The notes: generated by a model not told the origin, from the letters alone. Shown: positions 42,492 through 51,395, numbered from the stretch's first letter. The stretch: 64,000 bases of DNA from Ideonella sp. (GCF_016702655.1 NZ_JADJDO010000005.1:186001-250000); one strand, 5' to 3'. A program made the numbers and translations.

Positions 42492-42773
42492 ATGAAAACG
42501 ACACTGGATCTGCCGGACGATCTGATGCGCGCAGCAAAGATCCGCGCTGCCGAGAACAACCTGCGGCTCAAGGATCTCGTTGCCGACGCGTTGCGCGCTG
42601 CGCTGCTTGAGCCTCTGGACGACGCGCGCATCGCACCGGCCACGGGGCGCGGCGCCCCATCGACGCCGTCGCACGAACGATTCGCGGCCCTGCTGGAGCA
42701 ACTGGACCGCGTGCCCGACCGGCCCGATGCTGCAGACCCGCTGGCATGGGACGAGCTGGGCCTGCCTCGATGA
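42492..42773 (+). CDS. vapB: VapB-like antitoxin
   Basis: 93 residues. MKTTLDLPDDLMRAAKIRAA then ENNLRLKDLVADALRAALLE is a ribbon-helix-helix/VapB start, and the rest (HERFAALLEQLDRV) would wrap the toxin. An AT-rich stretch with AATAT...ATATT arms just upstream could be promoter and operator. The stop overlaps the vapC start as ATGA. Confidence 0.85.
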   Translation: MKTTLDLPDDLMRAAKIRAAENNLRLKDLVADALRAALLEPLDDARIAPATGRGAPSTPSHERFAALLEQLDRVPDRPDAADPLAWDELGLPR

Positions 42774-43192
42774 CAGCCCGATCGAAGATCGCCGTCGACA
42801 CTTCTGCAATCGTTGCGATTGCGTTCGGTGAGCCCGAGCGCGAGGCGTTCGTGCAGGCGCTTCTGTCCGCCGAGACAGCGTGGATCAGCTCGGTGTCGGT
42901 GGTCGAGGCACGGATGGTGGCTCACGGCCGGCGAGGCCCGCGTGCCGTCGTGCTGCTCGACGACCTGCTGCGCCTGCCGCCGTTCGCCATTGCCGCACCG
43001 GACCGGGCCGAGATCGCCGCCGCCCATGGCGCTTTCCTGGCCTTTGGCAAGGGCAGCGGCCACCCGGCGAGCCTGAACTTCGGCGACATCTTCAGCTACG
43101 CGCTGGCCAAGGTGCGCGACCTGCCACTGCTCTACAAGGGCGACGACTTTTCCGAGACCGACATCCGCGCCGCCGTCGCCGCGCGCGGCTGA
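42770..43192 (+). CDS. vapC: VapC PIN-domain ribonuclease toxin
   Basis: 140 residues. IAVDTSAIVAIAFGEPERE has the first catalytic Asp, SSVSVVEARMV the Glu, and LNFGDIFSYALAKVRDLPLL the third acidic residue; LLYKGDDFSETDI ends it. VapC cuts tRNA or rRNA. It is coupled to vapB by a 4-base overlap, and this is the one complete Vap module in the window. Confidence 0.9.
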   Translation: MTARSKIAVDTSAIVAIAFGEPEREAFVQALLSAETAWISSVSVVEARMVAHGRRGPRAVVLLDDLLRLPPFAIAAPDRAEIAAAHGAFLAFGKGSGHPASLNFGDIFSYALAKVRDLPLLYKGDDFSETDIRAAVAARG

Positions 43193-43205
43193 CCCTCTGG
43201 GGACG

Positions 43206-43994
43206 CTAGGCGAGCGTCATCACCTGCCCCGCCGCCAGCGCCGTGATCCGGTGCGGCAGCGCCAGGCGGGCGATCTCGGCCATCACGGCATCGATCTCGC
43301 CCGGCTTCACGTGCGTGACGTGCACGTCGACCGCACCGTTGGCCGGGCCGGCCAGTCCGGCGAGTTCGCGCCCGAGCATCTCCGGGCAGAGGTGGCGGCT
43401 GACCTGCGCCAACTCGCGCTCGTCGTCGCCGAAGGCGGTCTCGATCACGAGTGCGGCGACCTTCAATTCGCGCAGGCGCCGCCACAACGCCGGGTTGGGC
43501 CCGGTATCGCCGGTGTAGACCCAGCAGCCCCGGCTGCCCTCGACGGCAAAGCCGCACGCGGGGACGGTGTGGCTGGCGCACAGCACCTCGACCGTCTTGC
43601 CGCCGAGCACGAGGCGCTGGCCATGCTCGACAGGCACGAGTTCGAGCACCGGAAGCGCGGCACTCGGCAGGCGCGTGAAGTCGGGCCAGATGACGCCGTT
43701 GAAGATGTGGCGGCGCAGCGCGTCGAGCGTGGCCTCGAGTGCGTGCACCTTGATCGGCGGCCGGCCGGCGGCTTCGCGCAAACGGATCACGCTGTCGGCG
43801 AGCAGGCCGATCGCGAGCACATGGTCGAGGTGTGAATGGCTGACGAGGATATGGTCTATGCGCGCGAGCTCGGCCAGCGTCAGGTCGCCGACGCCGGTGC
43901 CGGCATCGACGAGCACGTCGTCGCCGAGCAGGAAGGCCGTCGTGCGGCAGCCGGCGGCGATCGCGCCCGAGCAGCCGAGGACGCGGATCAGCAT
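43206..43994 (-). CDS. MBL-fold cyclic-nucleotide phosphodiesterase-like hydrolase
   Basis: 262 residues from the ATG at 43994. HSHLDHVLAIGLLADSVI is the metal motif of class II cAMP phosphodiesterases and RNase Z-like hydrolases. HTVPACGFAVEGSRGCWVYT, TGDTGPNPALWRRL and ETAFGD supply the other ligands, and HVTHVKPGEIDAVMAEI is typical of the class II phosphodiesterase group. Substrate is probably a cyclic nucleotide. A CRP-type palindrome lies 209 bases upstream. Confidence 0.82.
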   Translation of the reverse strand: MLIRVLGCSGAIAAGCRTTAFLLGDDVLVDAGTGVGDLTLAELARIDHILVSHSHLDHVLAIGLLADSVIRLREAAGRPPIKVHALEATLDALRRHIFNGVIWPDFTRLPSAALPVLELVPVEHGQRLVLGGKTVEVLCASHTVPACGFAVEGSRGCWVYTGDTGPNPALWRRLRELKVAALVIETAFGDDERELAQVSRHLCPEMLGRELAGLAGPANGAVDVHVTHVKPGEIDAVMAEIARLALPHRITALAAGQVMTLA

Positions 43995-44202
43995 TGCTGC
44001 GGCCGAGGCGATCCGGGACGCGGGCCGCGGCGGAAACGGGACGCGGCAGCGGCCCGGGCGATTGTGAGGATCGGCATGCAATGTCGGCACTTCGATGCCG
44101 ATGTTGGCAACCCGGCCGGATGCGCATCGTGCCCTCACTGCCGACTCGGCGCAAGGCGCTGATTGCGGCAAACGCCCGGGCTCGGAGCGCCGGCCGCAGG
44201 CG

Positions 44203-44220
44203 GTGTGACAAGCGTCACAC
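44203..44220. promoter_or_regulatory. CRP-type palindrome
   Basis: GTGTGAC-AAGC-GTCACAC is a perfect inverted repeat and contains TGTGA-N6-TCACA, the CRP/FNR-family consensus core. It lies between the phosphodiesterase gene (minus strand, start 43994) and the VapC relic. Which gene it would control is not clear. Confidence 0.5.
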
Positions 44221-44269
44221 ACCTCCCGCTCGCTGAGGGCAACTACGGCGTGAAGTCAATCCACCCGAG

Positions 44270-44600
44270 ATGGATCGCGCCACCACACGCTCGACACAGA
44301 GCTTCAACCGGCATTTCGGACGTATGGCCGTATCGGCGACCACGTTCGCTGAAATGCCGCGCGACGCGCAAGAGAGCAGTGCGCCTCCAGCCAACCTGGC
44401 GGTAGTCGAAGACTTCTGTAGCCGCCTCGAGGTGCTTCCCTACTCAGCGCGGGCGGCGCAGCACCATGGCGCCATCCGTACCGCGCCTGCGCGGCTGGGC
44501 CTGCCGATCAGTGTCAACGAGCTGCCCTTGGCGGCCCATGCGCGCAGCGAAGGGTTGACGCTGGAACCCTCAACACGCGCGAGCTCGAGCGCGTTCCGGT
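44270..44600 (+). pseudogene. Decayed FitB/VapC-like toxin gene
   Basis: The frame reads MAVSATTFAEM, then ANLAVVEDFCSRLEVLPYSA, ARAAQHHGAIRTAPARLGLP and PLAAHARSEGLTLE. This is the C-terminal two-thirds of a FitB-type PIN toxin. The catalytic Asp of the usual IGxxD is replaced (ISVNE), the first catalytic strand is absent and the end runs into repeat DNA. The remaining gap 43995-44269 holds the phosphodiesterase upstream region and the palindrome. Confidence 0.65.
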
Positions 44601-44605
44601 CTCCC

Positions 44606-44656
44606 GGTCGGGTCGGAGCCCCCGCAGGGGGCGGCCGCTCGGCGGCCGGGGGTGGT
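44606..44656. repeat. Degenerate palindromic repeat
   Basis: GGAGCCCCCGCAGGGGGCGG and CCGCTCGGCGGCCGGGGGTGG form C-run/G-run hairpins like the rest of the family but lack clear CCCCAAG arms. It lies at the 3' end of the FHA gene. Confidence 0.5.
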
Positions 44657-44666
44657 CTGTCCCGCT

Positions 44667-45320
44667 TCAGGCCTGCTGCACGAACTGCATCTGCGTGCCG
44701 GCGAGTTCGATCACGTCGCCGTTGCGCAGCGGCACGGTCTCGCCGACGAGCGGGTTGCCGTTGACCGTGGGCCGGCTCGCGCCTTCGACATGGGCGAACA
44801 CGTAGCCCGTCGGCCGCTTGGTGATCGATGCGACCTGCACGCCGGGCTTGCCGACCGTCGTCACGACCTTGGTCAGGTTCACCTCGCGCCCGGCGGCGGC
44901 GCCGTTGAGCACGCGAATCATCGCCGCCGTGCTCGCCGCGGCCGGCAACGCGCCGAAGCCCGAGATCGGCGCTGCCGCAGGTGGCGGCGTCATGCCGGGC
45001 TTGAGGATCAGCGTGCGCTCGTAGTCGGTGCCTTCCTCGACCAGGTACTTGATCTTGTACTTGCCGATCTCGACCGTGTCGTTGTGGCTCAGCAACTGCT
45101 TCTTGATCGCCTTGCCGTTGATGTAGGTGCCGTTGGTGCTGTTGAGGTCTTCGATGAAGACGTCGGCGCCCACCATCTGGAGCACGGCGTGCTCGCCGCT
45201 GACGGCCAGGTTGTCGATCACGATGTCGTTGTACGGGCGGCGCCCGAGGGTGGTCTTGTCCTTCGTGATCTGCACTTCCTTGATCACCACCCCGTCCAGC
45301 GATACGACCAACTTGCCCAT
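44667..45320 (-). CDS. Protein with two FHA domains
   Basis: 217 residues from the ATG at 45320. The first FHA domain (about 5-95) has LGRRPYNDIVI, SGEHAVLQ and STNGTYING, a complete phosphothreonine-binding set. The second (about 130-217) is weaker: VGKPGVQVASITKRPTGYVF, ASRPTVNGNPLVGETVPLRN. The two are joined by a Pro/Ala linker. It probably binds phosphorylated targets of the Ser/Thr kinase encoded two genes upstream. Confidence 0.9.
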   Translation of the reverse strand: MGKLVVSLDGVVIKEVQITKDKTTLGRRPYNDIVIDNLAVSGEHAVLQMVGADVFIEDLNSTNGTYINGKAIKKQLLSHNDTVEIGKYKIKYLVEEGTDYERTLILKPGMTPPPAAAPISGFGALPAAASTAAMIRVLNGAAAGREVNLTKVVTTVGKPGVQVASITKRPTGYVFAHVEGASRPTVNGNPLVGETVPLRNGDVIELAGTQMQFVQQA

Positions 45321-45401
45321 GCATGCCCCCAAGAAAACTGCTCTTTACCGGAACTCCGGCGCCAGGTCTGCCGTCTTGCCTGCTTCGCCTTGCGCTTCGC
45401 G

Positions 45402-46184
45402 TCAGCGCCTGAACGGCCACCACGACCGCGCGGGTTCGGGCGCGCCGCTCACGCGCGCGAGGATGACCGCGATATTATCTTTGCCGCCCGCGTCGTTGGT
45501 CGCGTCGATCAGGGCCGCGCCGGCCGCGGCGAGCGATGCCTGCCCCTGGACGATCTGGCCGATGCTCTCGTCGTCGAGCATGTCCGAGAGGCCGTCCGAG
45601 CACAATAGGTAGATGTCGCCGGGCATGATCTCGTGCACATGCGTCTCGAGCAGCACCGTGTCCTCGACGCCGACCGCGCGCGTGACGAGGTTCTTGTTGG
45701 CCGAGAACGAGGCCTGCTCGGCGGTGATCAGGCCGGCGTCGATCTGCTCCTGCAGCAGCGAATGGTCGTGCGTGGCCTGCGTCAGCCGCCCGCCGCGCAG
45801 GCGATAGGCGCGCGAGTCGCCCACATGGCCGAGCAGCAGCCGCCCGGCACGAAACACCGCGACGACGAGCGTCGTTCCCATGCCCGCGTACTGCGGGTTG
45901 GAATTGGCGGCGTTGAAGATCGCGCGATTCGCGTTGTCGACGCAGATGTCCATCGCCCGCCGCACTTCGGCGTCGGTCGCGTTCTCGGAGGCCTCTTCGA
46001 GCCAGCGTCCGAGCTCGGTCTTGATGAACGACGTGACCATGCCGCTCGCGACCTCGCCGGCGTTGTAGCCGCCCATGCCATCGGCCAGCGCGAGCAGCCC
46101 CGCGCCTTCGTGCACGGCCACCGAATCCTCGTTGTTGCTGCGCGCGCGGCCGGTGTCGGTCGCGTGGAAGAATTCCAGGGTCAT
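45402..46184 (-). CDS. PP2C-type Ser/Thr phosphatase
   Basis: 260 residues from the ATG at 46184. The PPM motifs are in order: TDTGRARSNNEDS, LLALADGMGGYNAGEVAS, GTTLVVAVFRAGRLLLGHVG with DSRAY, LLCSDGLSDMLDD and GGKDNIAVILARV. Metal-binding Asp residues are intact. It should reverse phosphorylation by the kinase encoded 26 bases upstream. Confidence 0.93.
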   Translation of the reverse strand: MTLEFFHATDTGRARSNNEDSVAVHEGAGLLALADGMGGYNAGEVASGMVTSFIKTELGRWLEEASENATDAEVRRAMDICVDNANRAIFNAANSNPQYAGMGTTLVVAVFRAGRLLLGHVGDSRAYRLRGGRLTQATHDHSLLQEQIDAGLITAEQASFSANKNLVTRAVGVEDTVLLETHVHEIMPGDIYLLCSDGLSDMLDDESIGQIVQGQASLAAAGAALIDATNDAGGKDNIAVILARVSGAPEPARSWWPFRR

Positions 46185-46210
46185 GGGGCGGCGGTCGGGC
46201 AGGCGTGCGA

Positions 46211-47113
46211 TCAATCGGCGGAATTGTGCCTCGGATCGGTGCGTGAGGACTTCACGTTTGCCGCGATGGCGCGCAGCTCGGACGCCACCGTGGCTCCGTC
46301 GGCGGAGCGCTCGCCGGGCCGCTTGGCGAGCAGCCTGGCGACGACGGCGGCGAGCGCGTCGGGCAGCCCGGGGCGCAGTGCGCGCAGGTCGGGCGGCGGC
46401 TGGTTGGCGATCGCGGCGATCAGCGCGCCGAGCGTCGCGCCCTCGTGCGGCAGCCGCGCGCACAGGAGCTGGAACAGCAGCACGCCGAGCGCGTAGATAT
46501 CGCTGGCCGCGCTCGCCGCGCCGCCGGCGAGCAGTTCCGGCGCCATGTACGCCGGCGTGCCGAGCAGCAGGCCGGTCCGGGTGCGGCTGGTGTCGGCAAC
46601 GCGCGCGATGCCGAAGTCGGTCAGCACCGCGGCGCCGGTCGCGACGTCGAAGATCACGTTGGCAGGCTTGATGTCGCGGTGCACCACGCCATGGCGATGG
46701 GCGTGGGCGAGCGCGTCGGCAAGCTGGGCGCCGACGTCGAGCGTCGCCGGTAGCGGCAGCAAGGCGCCGAGCTGGACATGGCGACCGAGGTCATGGCCGG
46801 GAACGAGCTGCATCGCGATCCAGGCCAGCCCCTGCTCGTCCCCGGCATCCAGATAGCGCACGATTCCCGGGTGCACGAGACGCCGCGCCGCCTCGGCCTC
46901 GCGCATGAAGCGCTGCCGCAGTTCGTCGGCCGCGTCGGCGTCGGCGGGTCGGAGCTGAAGCACCTTGATCGCGAGCGGCCTGCCGACTCGCGGATCGCGG
47001 CCGCGCATCAGCACCGAGCTCGCGCCCTGCGCGATCCGGCCCTCGAGCAGATACGGACCCAGGCGTCGCGGCAGGCCGGCTGCGGCGGGTTCGGCCGCGC
47101 CGTCCGCGCTCAC
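46211..47113 (-). CDS. Hanks-type Ser/Thr protein kinase
   Basis: 300 residues from a GTG start. Lys50 in LAIKVL, HRDIKPAN (Asp147), DFG (Asp166) and GTPAYMAPE are present; the Gly loop is GRIAQGASSV. It is a soluble kinase domain without membrane helix or sensor. With the phosphatase and FHA gene it forms a kinase-phosphatase-reader set. In some bacteria such sets control type VI secretion, but no such genes are present here. Confidence 0.93.
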   Translation of the reverse strand: MSADGAAEPAAAGLPRRLGPYLLEGRIAQGASSVLMRGRDPRVGRPLAIKVLQLRPADADAADELRQRFMREAEAARRLVHPGIVRYLDAGDEQGLAWIAMQLVPGHDLGRHVQLGALLPLPATLDVGAQLADALAHAHRHGVVHRDIKPANVIFDVATGAAVLTDFGIARVADTSRTRTGLLLGTPAYMAPELLAGGAASAASDIYALGVLLFQLLCARLPHEGATLGALIAAIANQPPPDLRALRPGLPDALAAVVARLLAKRPGERSADGATVASELRAIAANVKSSRTDPRHNSAD

Positions 47114-47165
47114 GCTCCGGCGGCGGCGCAGTGCGACCGCGCCTCCAACGCGACGGCGACCGTCC

Positions 47166-48368
47166 TCACTTGACCAGCAGCACCGGAACGCCGGCGTGCT
47201 CGATGGTGCTCTGCGCGACCGATCCGAGCAGCGCTGCGGTGTGGGTGCCCTGGCCGCGCGTGCCCATGACGATCATGTCGCAACCCTGCGCGCTTGCCTC
47301 CTCGGCGATGGTCGGCCCGGGCGGGCCGACGCGGTCGTGCGCCTGGTAGCTGACGCCGGCAGCGTCCAGCAAGGCGCGCGCCGGAGCCAGCGCCGCAACG
47401 CTGCGCTCCCGGTGGTACTCCTGCAGCGACTGGCTGGCAACGAAGGACGAGACATCCCCCGAAACCGGTCGCTGGACGTTCAGGAGGTGGATCTGCATCG
47501 CCGCCGGATCGCGCAGCTCGCCGCGCATCGAGAGCAGTTGGTGGGCCGCGCGCATCGAGCAATCCGAGCCATCGACGGCGAGCAGAAACCGCCGCAGCGG
47601 GCCTGCGCTCTTGGCCACGCCCGCCCCGGCCGCGGCCGCGGCCGGGGCGGGCTCGGGCTTGCGCCGCGCCGCCAGCCACTTGCCCAGCGCGAGCACGAGC
47701 AGCGCGCCGGCGATGCCGGCGCCGTAGCGGCTCCAGTCGTTCACCGGGAACTTGGGCAACTGCGGCAACACCGAAGGATTGACCATCGCCGGATCGGTCA
47801 CGACCATGGTGCCGGCGATCCAGCCCAGCAGCATGCCGCCCAGGACGATGATGACCGGAAACCTGTCCATCAATTTAATGACCATCTGGCTCCCCCACAC
47901 GATGATCGGGATGCTGACCAGCACGCCAAAGATCACCAGCGCCATGCCGTGGCCGGTGCCCGAGGCCTCGGCCGCGCCGGCGATCGCGATCACGTTGTCC
48001 ACGCTCATCACGAAATCGGCGACGATCACCGTGCGCACCGCGCCCCAGAGCTTGTCGCTGCCCTCGATGCTGGCGTGTCCTTCCTCGTGCTCGGGCAGCA
48101 GCAGCTTGACGCCGATCCAGACCAGCAGGAGCGCACCGACGACCTTGAGGAAGGGGATCGCCAGCAGTTTCAGGGCGAAGAAGATGAGCACGATGCGCAG
48201 CACGATCGCGCCGGCCGTCCCCCACAGAATGCCCCGCGTGCGCTGCTTGGGAGGCAGCTTGCGGCAGGCGAGCGCGATCACGACGGCGTTGTCGCCACCG
48301 AGCAGGATGTCGATCATGATGATCTGGCCGACAGCGATCCAGAACTCGGTGGTCGCGAGCATTTCCAT
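47166..48368 (-). CDS. TerC-family membrane protein fused to a UspA domain
   Basis: 400 residues. Residues 1-240 are TerC-like with about seven membrane helices and the conserved acidic motifs DILLGGDNAVVIALAC and DFVMSVDNVIAIAG; TerC proteins export or handle metal ions such as manganese. After an Ala/Pro linker, residues 258-400 are a universal stress protein domain ending GTRGQGTHTAALLGSVAQST, the G-x2-G-x9-G-S nucleotide loop. The Usp part would be cytoplasmic. The fusion suggests ATP- or stress-dependent control of the transporter. Frame is continuous. Confidence 0.9.
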   Translation of the reverse strand: MEMLATTEFWIAVGQIIMIDILLGGDNAVVIALACRKLPPKQRTRGILWGTAGAIVLRIVLIFFALKLLAIPFLKVVGALLLVWIGVKLLLPEHEEGHASIEGSDKLWGAVRTVIVADFVMSVDNVIAIAGAAEASGTGHGMALVIFGVLVSIPIIVWGSQMVIKLMDRFPVIIVLGGMLLGWIAGTMVVTDPAMVNPSVLPQLPKFPVNDWSRYGAGIAGALLVLALGKWLAARRKPEPAPAAAAAGAGVAKSAGPLRRFLLAVDGSDCSMRAAHQLLSMRGELRDPAAMQIHLLNVQRPVSGDVSSFVASQSLQEYHRERSVAALAPARALLDAAGVSYQAHDRVGPPGPTIAEEASAQGCDMIVMGTRGQGTHTAALLGSVAQSTIEHAGVPVLLVK

Positions 48369-48473
48369 GGCGAAGACTCCTGGCGCCGACGACGGGCTGC
48401 GCGGCGCCGGGCCAGTCTAGCGACTGCGGCGCCGCCCGCCGTTCGTGGAACTTCGTATGCCGCTGTGGCCGGG

Positions 48474-49367
48474 CTACAGCCGCGCCTTGAGCAGCTTGCC
48501 CATCTCCGACGGATCGCGGGTCACCGTGAAGCCGCAGGCCTCCATGATCTCGAGCTTGGCGTCGGCCGTGTCGGCGCCACCGGAGATCAGCGCGCCGGCG
48601 TGACCCATGCGCTTGCCGGGCGGCGCGGTGACGCCGGCGATGAAGCCGACGATGGGCTTTGTCATGTTCGCCTTGCACCACAGCGCCGCCTCGGCTTCGT
48701 CGGGGCCGCCGATCTCGCCGATCATGATCACCGCGTCGGTGTCGGGATCGTCGTTGAAGAGCTTCATGATGTCGATGTGCTTCAACCCGTTGATCGGGTC
48801 GCCGCCGATGCCCACCGCGCTGCTCTGGCCGAGGCCGATGTCGGTGAGCTGCGCCACCGCCTCGTAGGTCAGCGTGCCCGAGCGGCTGACGACGCCGACC
48901 CGGCCCTTGCGGTGGATGTGGCCGGGCATGATGCCGATCTTGATCTCGTCGGGCGTGATCAGTCCCGGGCAGTTGGGGCCGAGCAGCAGCGTCTTCTTGC
49001 CGCCCGCGGCCTCCCGCGTACGCATCTTGTTGCGAACGACGAGCATGTCCTTGATCGGGATGCCCTCGGTGATGCAGATCGCGAGGTCGAGCTCGGCCTC
49101 GACCGCCTCCCAGATTGCCGCCGCTGCGCCCGCCGGCGGCACGTAGATCACGCTCACGGTGGCGCCGGTCTGGGCTGCGGCGTCCTTGACGCTGGCAAAG
49201 ATCGGGATGCCCTCGAAGTCTTCTCCCGCCTTCTTCGGGTTGACGCCGGCGACGAAGCAGTTGCGGCCGTTGGCGTACTCGCGGCACATGCGGGTATGGA
49301 ACTGGCCCGTCTTGCCGGTGATGCCCTGGGTGATGACCCGGGTGTCCTTGTCGATGAGGATGCTCAT
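48474..49367 (-). CDS. sucD: Succinyl-CoA ligase alpha subunit
   Basis: 297 residues. The CoA-binding Rossmann fold (TRVITQGITGKTGQFHTRMC), LLGPNCPGLITPDEIKIGIM and the phosphorylated His in GHAGALISGGADTADAKLE identify SucD. With SucC it makes succinate and ATP or GTP from succinyl-CoA in the TCA cycle. It is second in the sucCD operon, 109 bases after sucC with a palindromic repeat between. Confidence 0.97.
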   Translation of the reverse strand: MSILIDKDTRVITQGITGKTGQFHTRMCREYANGRNCFVAGVNPKKAGEDFEGIPIFASVKDAAAQTGATVSVIYVPPAGAAAAIWEAVEAELDLAICITEGIPIKDMLVVRNKMRTREAAGGKKTLLLGPNCPGLITPDEIKIGIMPGHIHRKGRVGVVSRSGTLTYEAVAQLTDIGLGQSSAVGIGGDPINGLKHIDIMKLFNDDPDTDAVIMIGEIGGPDEAEAALWCKANMTKPIVGFIAGVTAPPGKRMGHAGALISGGADTADAKLEIMEACGFTVTRDPSEMGKLLKARL

Positions 49368-49436
49368 GGTTTCCTTTCAATCGGCACTGCTATCGAGCGG
49401 CCGCCGCGGAACCGGCTTCGCCGGGCCGCTGGCGGC

Positions 49437-49473
49437 GCCCCCTCGAGGGGGAGCGCCGAAGGCGCTTCGGGGT
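49437..49473. repeat. Palindromic repeat between sucC and sucD
   Basis: GCCCCCTCGAGGGGGAGCGC followed by GAAGGCGCTTCGGGGTGGG. The CCCCCTCGAGGGGG palindrome is a variant of the family core. It splits an operon without apparent terminator. Confidence 0.7.
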
Positions 49474-49476
49474 GGG

Positions 49477-50637
49477 TCATTTCACGGCGGCGACGATCTT
49501 GGTCGCCGCTTCGGCCATCGTGTCGGCGCTGATGATGGGCAGGCCCGAGTCCTTGAGCATCTGCTTGCCGAGTTCCTCGTTCGTGCCCTTCATGCGCACG
49601 ACCAGCGGCACGGAGAGGTTGGTCGCCTTGCAGGCCGCGATCACGCCCTCGGCGATGGTGTCGCAGCGCATGATGCCACCGAAGATATTGACCAGAATCG
49701 CCTTGACCTTGGGGCTGGCGAGCATGATCTTGAACGCTTCGGTGACCTTCTCGGCCGAGGCGCCGCCACCGACATCGAGAAAGTTCGCCGGCTCCGCACC
49801 GAAGAGCTTGATCGTGTCCATCGTCGCCATCGCCAGGCCGGCACCGTTGACCAGGCAGCCGATGTTGCCGTCGAGCTGGATGTAGGCGAGGTCGAACTTG
49901 CTCGCCTCGAGCTCGGCCGGATCTTCCTCGTCGAGATCGCGGTAAGCGACGATCTCGGGGTGGCGAAAGAGCGCGTTGGCGTCGAAGTTGAACTTGGCGT
50001 CGAGCGCCTTGATATGGCCGTTGCCCTCCAGGATCAGCGGGTTGATCTCGGCCAGCGACGCGTCGGTGTCCATGTAGCAGCCATAGAGCTTCTTGAACAC
50101 GTCGACCGCCTGCGCCTGCGACGGCTCGGGAACGCCGATGCCGCGTGCGAGCTCGAGCCCCTGGGCGTCGGTCATGCCGACGATCGGGTCGATGAAGACC
50201 TTGAGGATCTTCTCCGGCGTCTTGTGCGCCACCTCCTCGATGTCCATGCCCCCCTCGGAGCTCGCCATCATCGCGACCTTCTGCGTCGCGCGGTCGGTGA
50301 CGCAGGCGACGTAGTACTCCTTCTTGATGTCGGCCCCCTCCTCGATCAGCAGGCGCCTCACCTTCTGGCCCGCGGCGCCGGTCTGGTGCGTCTTCAACTG
50401 CATGCCGAGGATCTGGCCGGCGAGCGACTCGACCTCGGCCAGCGAACGCGCGAGCTTGACGCCACCGCCCTTGCCGCGGCCGCCGGCGTGGATTTGTGCC
50501 TTGACGACCCAGACCGGGCCGCCGAGCTTCTGCGCCGCCTCGACCGCCTCGCGCACGGTGAAGGCGGGGTAGCCGCGCGGCACCGGCACACCTGCCTGGC
50601 GCAGCACTTCCTTGCCCTGGTATTCATGGATCTTCAT
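49477..50637 (-). CDS. sucC: Succinyl-CoA ligase beta subunit
   Basis: 386 residues. MKIHEYQGKEVLRQAGVPVP starts an ATP-grasp fold, KAQIHAGGRGKGGGVKLARS is the nucleotide loop, and GNIGCLVNGAGLAMATMDTI and NIFGGIMRCDTIAEGV are typical of SucC. First gene of the operon. Upstream 248 bases to recX hold its promoter, which I could not pinpoint. Confidence 0.97.
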   Translation of the reverse strand: MKIHEYQGKEVLRQAGVPVPRGYPAFTVREAVEAAQKLGGPVWVVKAQIHAGGRGKGGGVKLARSLAEVESLAGQILGMQLKTHQTGAAGQKVRRLLIEEGADIKKEYYVACVTDRATQKVAMMASSEGGMDIEEVAHKTPEKILKVFIDPIVGMTDAQGLELARGIGVPEPSQAQAVDVFKKLYGCYMDTDASLAEINPLILEGNGHIKALDAKFNFDANALFRHPEIVAYRDLDEEDPAELEASKFDLAYIQLDGNIGCLVNGAGLAMATMDTIKLFGAEPANFLDVGGGASAEKVTEAFKIMLASPKVKAILVNIFGGIMRCDTIAEGVIAACKATNLSVPLVVRMKGTNEELGKQMLKDSGLPIISADTMAEAATKIVAAVK

Positions 50638-50885
50638 GGGGGAGCCTACCTCGAAGGTTGAGACGAAGAATGTCGGTTGTTGCAGACGGCGGCAGCGGCG
50701 GCAGTGTGGGCGCCACACCTGACATCGCCTTGACGCTGACGGCACAGGCTTGCGCGCACCAGCCGCCCCGCCATCGGCGCCAGGCGCGCGACAGCGGGCA
50801 ATGTAGCAGGTCATGCCGGCGCCGCAGGCTGCGCCAGACCGGCGTCGGTGCCGGGCTTCGGGCGTACGCAGCGGTCGCTCGCCGC

Positions 50886-51395
50886 TCAGGCGTCGTCGTC
50901 GCGCAGCAGGCGCCGGATCACGTCGGACGAGAAACCGCGCCCGGCAAGAAAGCGCGCCTGCCGGGCACGATCGGCGGCGTCGGTGGGCGGCGCATGAAAC
51001 TTTCGCGCCCGGACTGCCCGCGCACGGTCGAACTCGCTCGCGGCGAGCACAGCGTCTTCCTCGGGCGACGGCTGCAACCCGTGTTGGGCCAGCTCATGGC
51101 GAATGCGCAGGTTGCCGTAGCGTGCAGCGCGCGTGCGCAGGCGCGCCTCGACGAAGCGCGACTCGCTCAGGTGCTGCCCTTCCTGCAGCCAGGCGAGCAG
51201 CGCATCGACCTCGGCCTCGACGCCAGGAGCCAGCTTGCGGGCGCGGCGCTCGCTCTGCGCACCGCCCTCGGGCGCGTCGGCCAGCTTGCGCGCGTGGGCG
51301 AGCAGCTTGCGCCGCAACTCGAGCCCGGAGTGCTCGCGCTGCGCCAGCAACTGCAGCGCGCGCGCCTTGAGCGAGAGGATCGGCCGGCTCGCCAT
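50886..51395 (-). CDS. recX: Regulatory protein RecX
   Basis: 169 residues. Three RecX helical repeats are seen (LKARALQLLAQREHSGLELR, LSESRFVEARLRTRAARYGN, RARQARFLAGRGFSSDVIRR). RecX caps RecA filaments. It lies 34 bases after recA on the same strand, the usual recA-recX order. About 20 extra residues (KLADAPEGGAQSERRARKL) sit after the first repeat. Confidence 0.92.
   Translation of the reverse strand: MASRPILSLKARALQLLAQREHSGLELRRKLLAHARKLADAPEGGAQSERRARKLAPGVEAEVDALLAWLQEGQHLSESRFVEARLRTRAARYGNLRIRHELAQHGLQPSPEEDAVLAASEFDRARAVRARKFHAPPTDAADRARQARFLAGRGFSSDVIRRLLRDDDA

Noticed and set aside
44667..47113. Type VI secretion locus
   Set aside because: Only the kinase/phosphatase/FHA set is present; no tss genes occur in the window.
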